NCBI GenBank assembly: GCA_001179505.1
Contig: CDMY01000666.1
Location: 1-64,000, forward strand
DNA length: 64,000 bases
From: Vitrella brassicaformis
Lineage: Eukaryota > Sar > Vitrellaceae
Direction of reading: 5' to 3'
The position numbers were made by a program, and so were the translations under genes. Shown piece after piece: positions 60,864 to 64,000 of this stretch. Each line of letters opens with the position of its first letter. The first letter of the stretch is position 1. Below the pieces are notes generated by a model. The model saw only the letters and a program-made list of their open reading frames with translations. It did no database searches and was not told the DNA's origin.

Positions 60864-63800
60864 ATGAGTTCCAACCATCAGTTTATGTCTGCTGAGGCTC
60901 CTGCTGCCCTCTGGAAGGCCGCACAAGCACCCAAACTGTTGAAAAAGCTCAAGGGGGATCGACCGGTTGCGAGCTGGAAGAGGAGAAAAGTAAGGGTTCT
61001 CCCGCTCCCGCGATGAGGATACCGTTCTTGTGAGCCGCCTGAGGCGTGTTGTATTCTCTTCCGGCGGACAGCCTCGCTCGCGCCGCCGGGCTGCGTTTCG
61101 ACTGGAGGAGATCTGCGTCTGTCGGTCAGTGAGCAGCCATGGAAGAGGAAAAGGCAAGATACCTCGAGCAGAAGGTGGTGGGCAGAGCAGACAGACAGGC
61201 CAAACGATCGCAGCCGCTGGCATGCATGTGTATGTGTGTGTTGTTGCTGCACGGCTGATTCGGTTGCTCAGCTGACGGCCTTCCTGGAGGGGCTGACCGA
61301 GTCCCTCTTGAAGTAAACACACACACACACACCCCTGTGCACCGAGATTCAGAATGACCAACGCATCCGTCTGTCCGTCTGTGTGTCCGTCCTGTGTGTC
61401 CTGCCTGCCTGCAGGGAGTTGCCTGACAACCCCGTGCAGCACGCGCATTCCTACTGTGCCCACCTACTGGAGAATGAAAAGCAGGGTGGGCGACACAGCC
61501 ACAAATGCTCAGGCGGACAGACACACAAATCACATGCAGCTCACGCGCACTTTTTCTTTCCTCTTGATCCGTCGGTTGGCTTGCATGTGTGTGTGTGTGG
61601 ATGCAGCGGGGAGGTCCTCTGGGTCCAAGTCGCGTTCGATCATGGCTGTGCCGCCCGCGTACCTCAAAGCATTCTTCGACTCAGCAAAGGTACCCACACG
61701 TGAATCGACGGACTTATCCTTATCATGGCGTGTGGTGTCCATGCCCCCCACCATGGCTGTGTGCGGTGCAGGCGATCAACTCGCACATCAGGCCCCAGGA
61801 CACCATCAAGGCCATCATCAGAGAGACCTGCAGCCTACTCAGATGCGAACGGTAAGCAAACAGCAAACAGAAGGGAGAGCCGGACCAGGTTTGCCTAATG
61901 ATGATGTCTGTCGTTGCCTCACCACACACAGAGCCACCCTTTTCACCTTTGATGGCCGGCTGAACGCGCTTCTTGTCCTTCAGAGCGTCGGCAAACAGGT
62001 ACACACACACACACAGAGGGAGGCCTTTGTTTGCCCACGTGCCTTTTATGTGTTTGGTGCAGTCGAGTTTGATCCGTGTGGTGCCTGGCGAGGGCATTGC
62101 CGGCACAGTCTTCAAAGAGGGGGAACCGCTGCGCATACCGTAGGCACACATCGCACACAGTCGCAGCCAGTGTGTCTTGATGCATGTCGCATTATGTGTC
62201 CTGAGTGTGTGTAGGGATGCATACGAGGACCCGCGATTCGACCAGAGCCATGACAAAGAAACAGGTAGTTGCACGGCTGTGCCCCCGGAAGCTCACGTGT
62301 TCATTTTTCACATACGCATTGCATTACGTGGCCCCACTGTGTAGATTTCAAGACCAAGAGCATCCTGGCAGTGCCTGTGATGGAGTATTCTGCCACCGAG
62401 GGCGACGCCAAGACGATCGGCGTGCTGCAGGCCATCAACAAGCTGGGCGGCGAGGGGGAGGACCAGGCCTTCACATCGCTCGACGAACTACTACTCGAGA
62501 ACCTCGCACAATATGCCGGCATCGCTGGTGCACACACACACACACACACACACACGAGAGAGAGATTCCCTACCGACGTGCATCGTGCTGTGTTGTTTGT
62601 GTTGCGTCGTGGCTCCAAATCAAAGTGCGCAACGCCGAGGTCAGCTTGACACATCTCATTCGCTGACGTGTTGTCATATCATTTTGTGTGGCTGGGTGCA
62701 GATGTACCGTGTGGTTGAGCAGCGTGAGCTGCAGTCCAGAGCCCTTCTCGAAGTCATCAACTCGCTCAAACCTGACCTAGGTACACACACACCGAATGCA
62801 GTGGTGCTGGGGAGACGGACACATGGATCCATGTGTGTTGTCTTGTGTTGTGTGCAGGGACTCAGTCGGTCATCATCTCCATCACCACATGCGCGAAACG
62901 CCTCGTCAACGTCAGAGTGCACCACACAACAACACACATGGGCTGACCGTCGTATTGTGTTCTGCTGCGTGTGTGTGTGTTGTGTGCCATCCATCCATCC
63001 ATCCATCCATCCCTCCCATCGATTCACCAGGCGCAGCGCAGCAGTGTGTATCTGCTTGACCAGCCCAACGACGCCCTATGGACGGTCGCCACAGACACCG
63101 GACAGGTTCGCAACAGACACACCTGCATCCCATATACGTATCTGTGGGCCGGTCTTTCATCTCTCTCTCACACACATGTGCAGGAGATCCGCATCGGCAG
63201 AGAGCAGGGACTCGCAGGTAAGGAGAGAAAAATGCGCCAACCGACTGATTGTGCGCCATCTTGGTTTGTGCGCGTGTGATGTGTGTGTGTCCCATCCATC
63301 GACAGGTGCGTGTGCCAAGTGTGGTGAGATCGTCAATGTGCCCGACGCGTACGAGGACGAGCGGTTCGACCAATCCATCGACAAGAGCGGCGGTGAGACT
63401 GCTGCTGACAGATATGGATGGACGCACACTTGACCCATCGCCTTCCTTATCCATTCATCGGTCCATCGATCAGGCGACAGGTTCCGCACCAAGTCGGTGC
63501 TGTGCCTGCCCATCAAGGACGAGCGGTCAGCAAGAGATGGGACGGACGGGGGATTTGTGCGCTGGTCTCACGTGTGTGGTGTGTGTTGTGTGTGACAGGG
63601 GTGCGGTGTTGGGTGTGATCCAGATGATCAACCGTGAGGAGGAGGGCATCCTGGGCGCGTTCCACTGGCTCAGCGAAAACAACAAAACCATAGGTACACC
63701 ACACACAACACCAATCGAGACGTCAGCGTTGCAACTGTGCTACTGTGTGTGTGGTTGTGTAGGTGTGTTTGACGAGGAGGACGTCAACCTGATGGAGACC

Positions 63801-64000
63801 TTCTGCAGCTTCGTCGGCCAGCGGCTGCAGCATAGCGAACTCACCGCCCCCTGCGGACAGGGCACACCAAAGGTACACGCACGCACACGCACACACACAC
63901 ACACACACACCACCCCAGATGCGTGTGTGTGTATGTTTCAATGGATGGATGAATGGACGGATGGATGGATGGATGCAGTTGCGTGAGGCTGAGAAGGCGT
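60864..64000 (+). CDS. Docking-domain plus tandem-GAF protein, 3' end beyond window
   Basis: Start ATG 60864 (MSSNHQFMSAEAPAALWKAA). Short exons follow. LTAFLEGLTESLLKELPDNP and VQHAHSYCAHLLENEK (about 61273-61485) look like an RII-alpha/Dpy-30-type dimerisation-docking helix pair. The first GAF domain spans about 61770-62640: TLFTFDGRLNALLVLQSVG, RVVPGEGIAGTVFKEGEPLR, DAYEDPRFDQ, KTKSILAVPV and INKLGGEGEDQAFTSLDE. The last keeps the N-K ... F-x3-D-E pattern of cyclic-nucleotide-binding GAF domains. The second GAF spans about 62700-63860: SSVYLLDQPNDALWTVATDT, GREQGLAG, DAYEDERFDQ, RTKSVLCLPI, MINREEEG ... VFDEEDVNLMETF, a weaker version of the same motif. The window ends in LREAEKA, so any catalytic domain (phosphodiesterase or cyclase) is out of view. 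A cAMP/cGMP-signalling role is inference from these domains. Confidence 0.85.

Larger units (their letters stand above)
57820..60930. repeat. Segmental duplication, right copy (direct; partner 1-3157)
   Basis: Contains copy C, the divergent promoter and the first codons of the docking/GAF gene, all matched in order by 1-3157. Since the neighbour gene is whole here and broken there, this side is probably the source. Confidence 0.85.

Overview
The window looks like nuclear DNA of an intron-dense protist, most likely an alveolate of the chromerid type (Vitrella-like). This is an inference from gene style, not from a marker gene. The coding exons are GC-rich. Nearly every gene is cut by short introns of about 60-145 nt with GT...AG or occasional GC...AG ends, and those introns are full of (CA)n/(TG)n and (CAGA)n runs. 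TAA, TAG and TGA all end genes here, so the standard code applies.

Layout, left to right. 1-2944 (-) is copy A of a three-member family with cyclin-like and F-box-like segments. It sits beside a broken 5' end of a gene whose intact version lies at 60.9 kb. 3464-5338 (+) is an importin-alpha-like ARM-repeat gene with an apparent 1-nt frameshift. 5.3-11.2 kb (+) holds repeats and a run of genes built from an unfamiliar repeated Y-x-G-x-V-K-V-R module with C-terminal membrane segments. 11.2-13.8 kb is gene-poor microsatellite DNA. 13819-17225 (-) is an NSUN2/Trm4-type tRNA cytosine-5 methyltransferase, head-to-head with a long coiled-coil/EF-hand-like gene at 17282-22877 (+). 23.4-26.2 kb (-) is an inverted counterpart of the 5.8-11.2 kb arm. 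26.2-28.2 kb is repeats. 28190-30294 (-) encodes a charged nuclear-type protein, part of which has been copied into the left arm. 30.4-33.2 kb is poorly resolved and contains a signal-peptide ORF.

The dominant feature is 33246-48857 (+), one gene of 51 exons that I could splice in frame from end to end (11,415 nt, 3,804 aa). It encodes a complete fungal-type fatty acid synthase as one chain: acetyltransferase, enoyl reductase, dehydratase, malonyl/palmitoyl transferase, acyl carrier protein, ketoreductase, ketosynthase and phosphopantetheinyl transferase. In yeast the same domains are split over two proteins (beta and alpha). Apicomplexan type I FAS is, to my knowledge, of the modular animal/PKS type, so this architecture in an alveolate-like genome is the most notable observation in the window.

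Right of the synthase are an atypical SDR-family NAD(P)-binding protein with an N-terminal leader (50557-52014, -), a secreted cysteine-rich protein (52237-53381, +), family copy B with an in-frame TAG (54480-57262, +), family copy C (57706-60727, -), and the start of a docking-domain plus tandem-GAF protein (60864 to the window end, +).

The window has been heavily reshaped by duplication. A direct ~3.1-kb duplication joins 1-3157 to about 57.8-60.9 kb, inverted duplications link 5.8-11.2 kb with 22.7-28.6 kb, and several genes have been cut or fused at the junctions.
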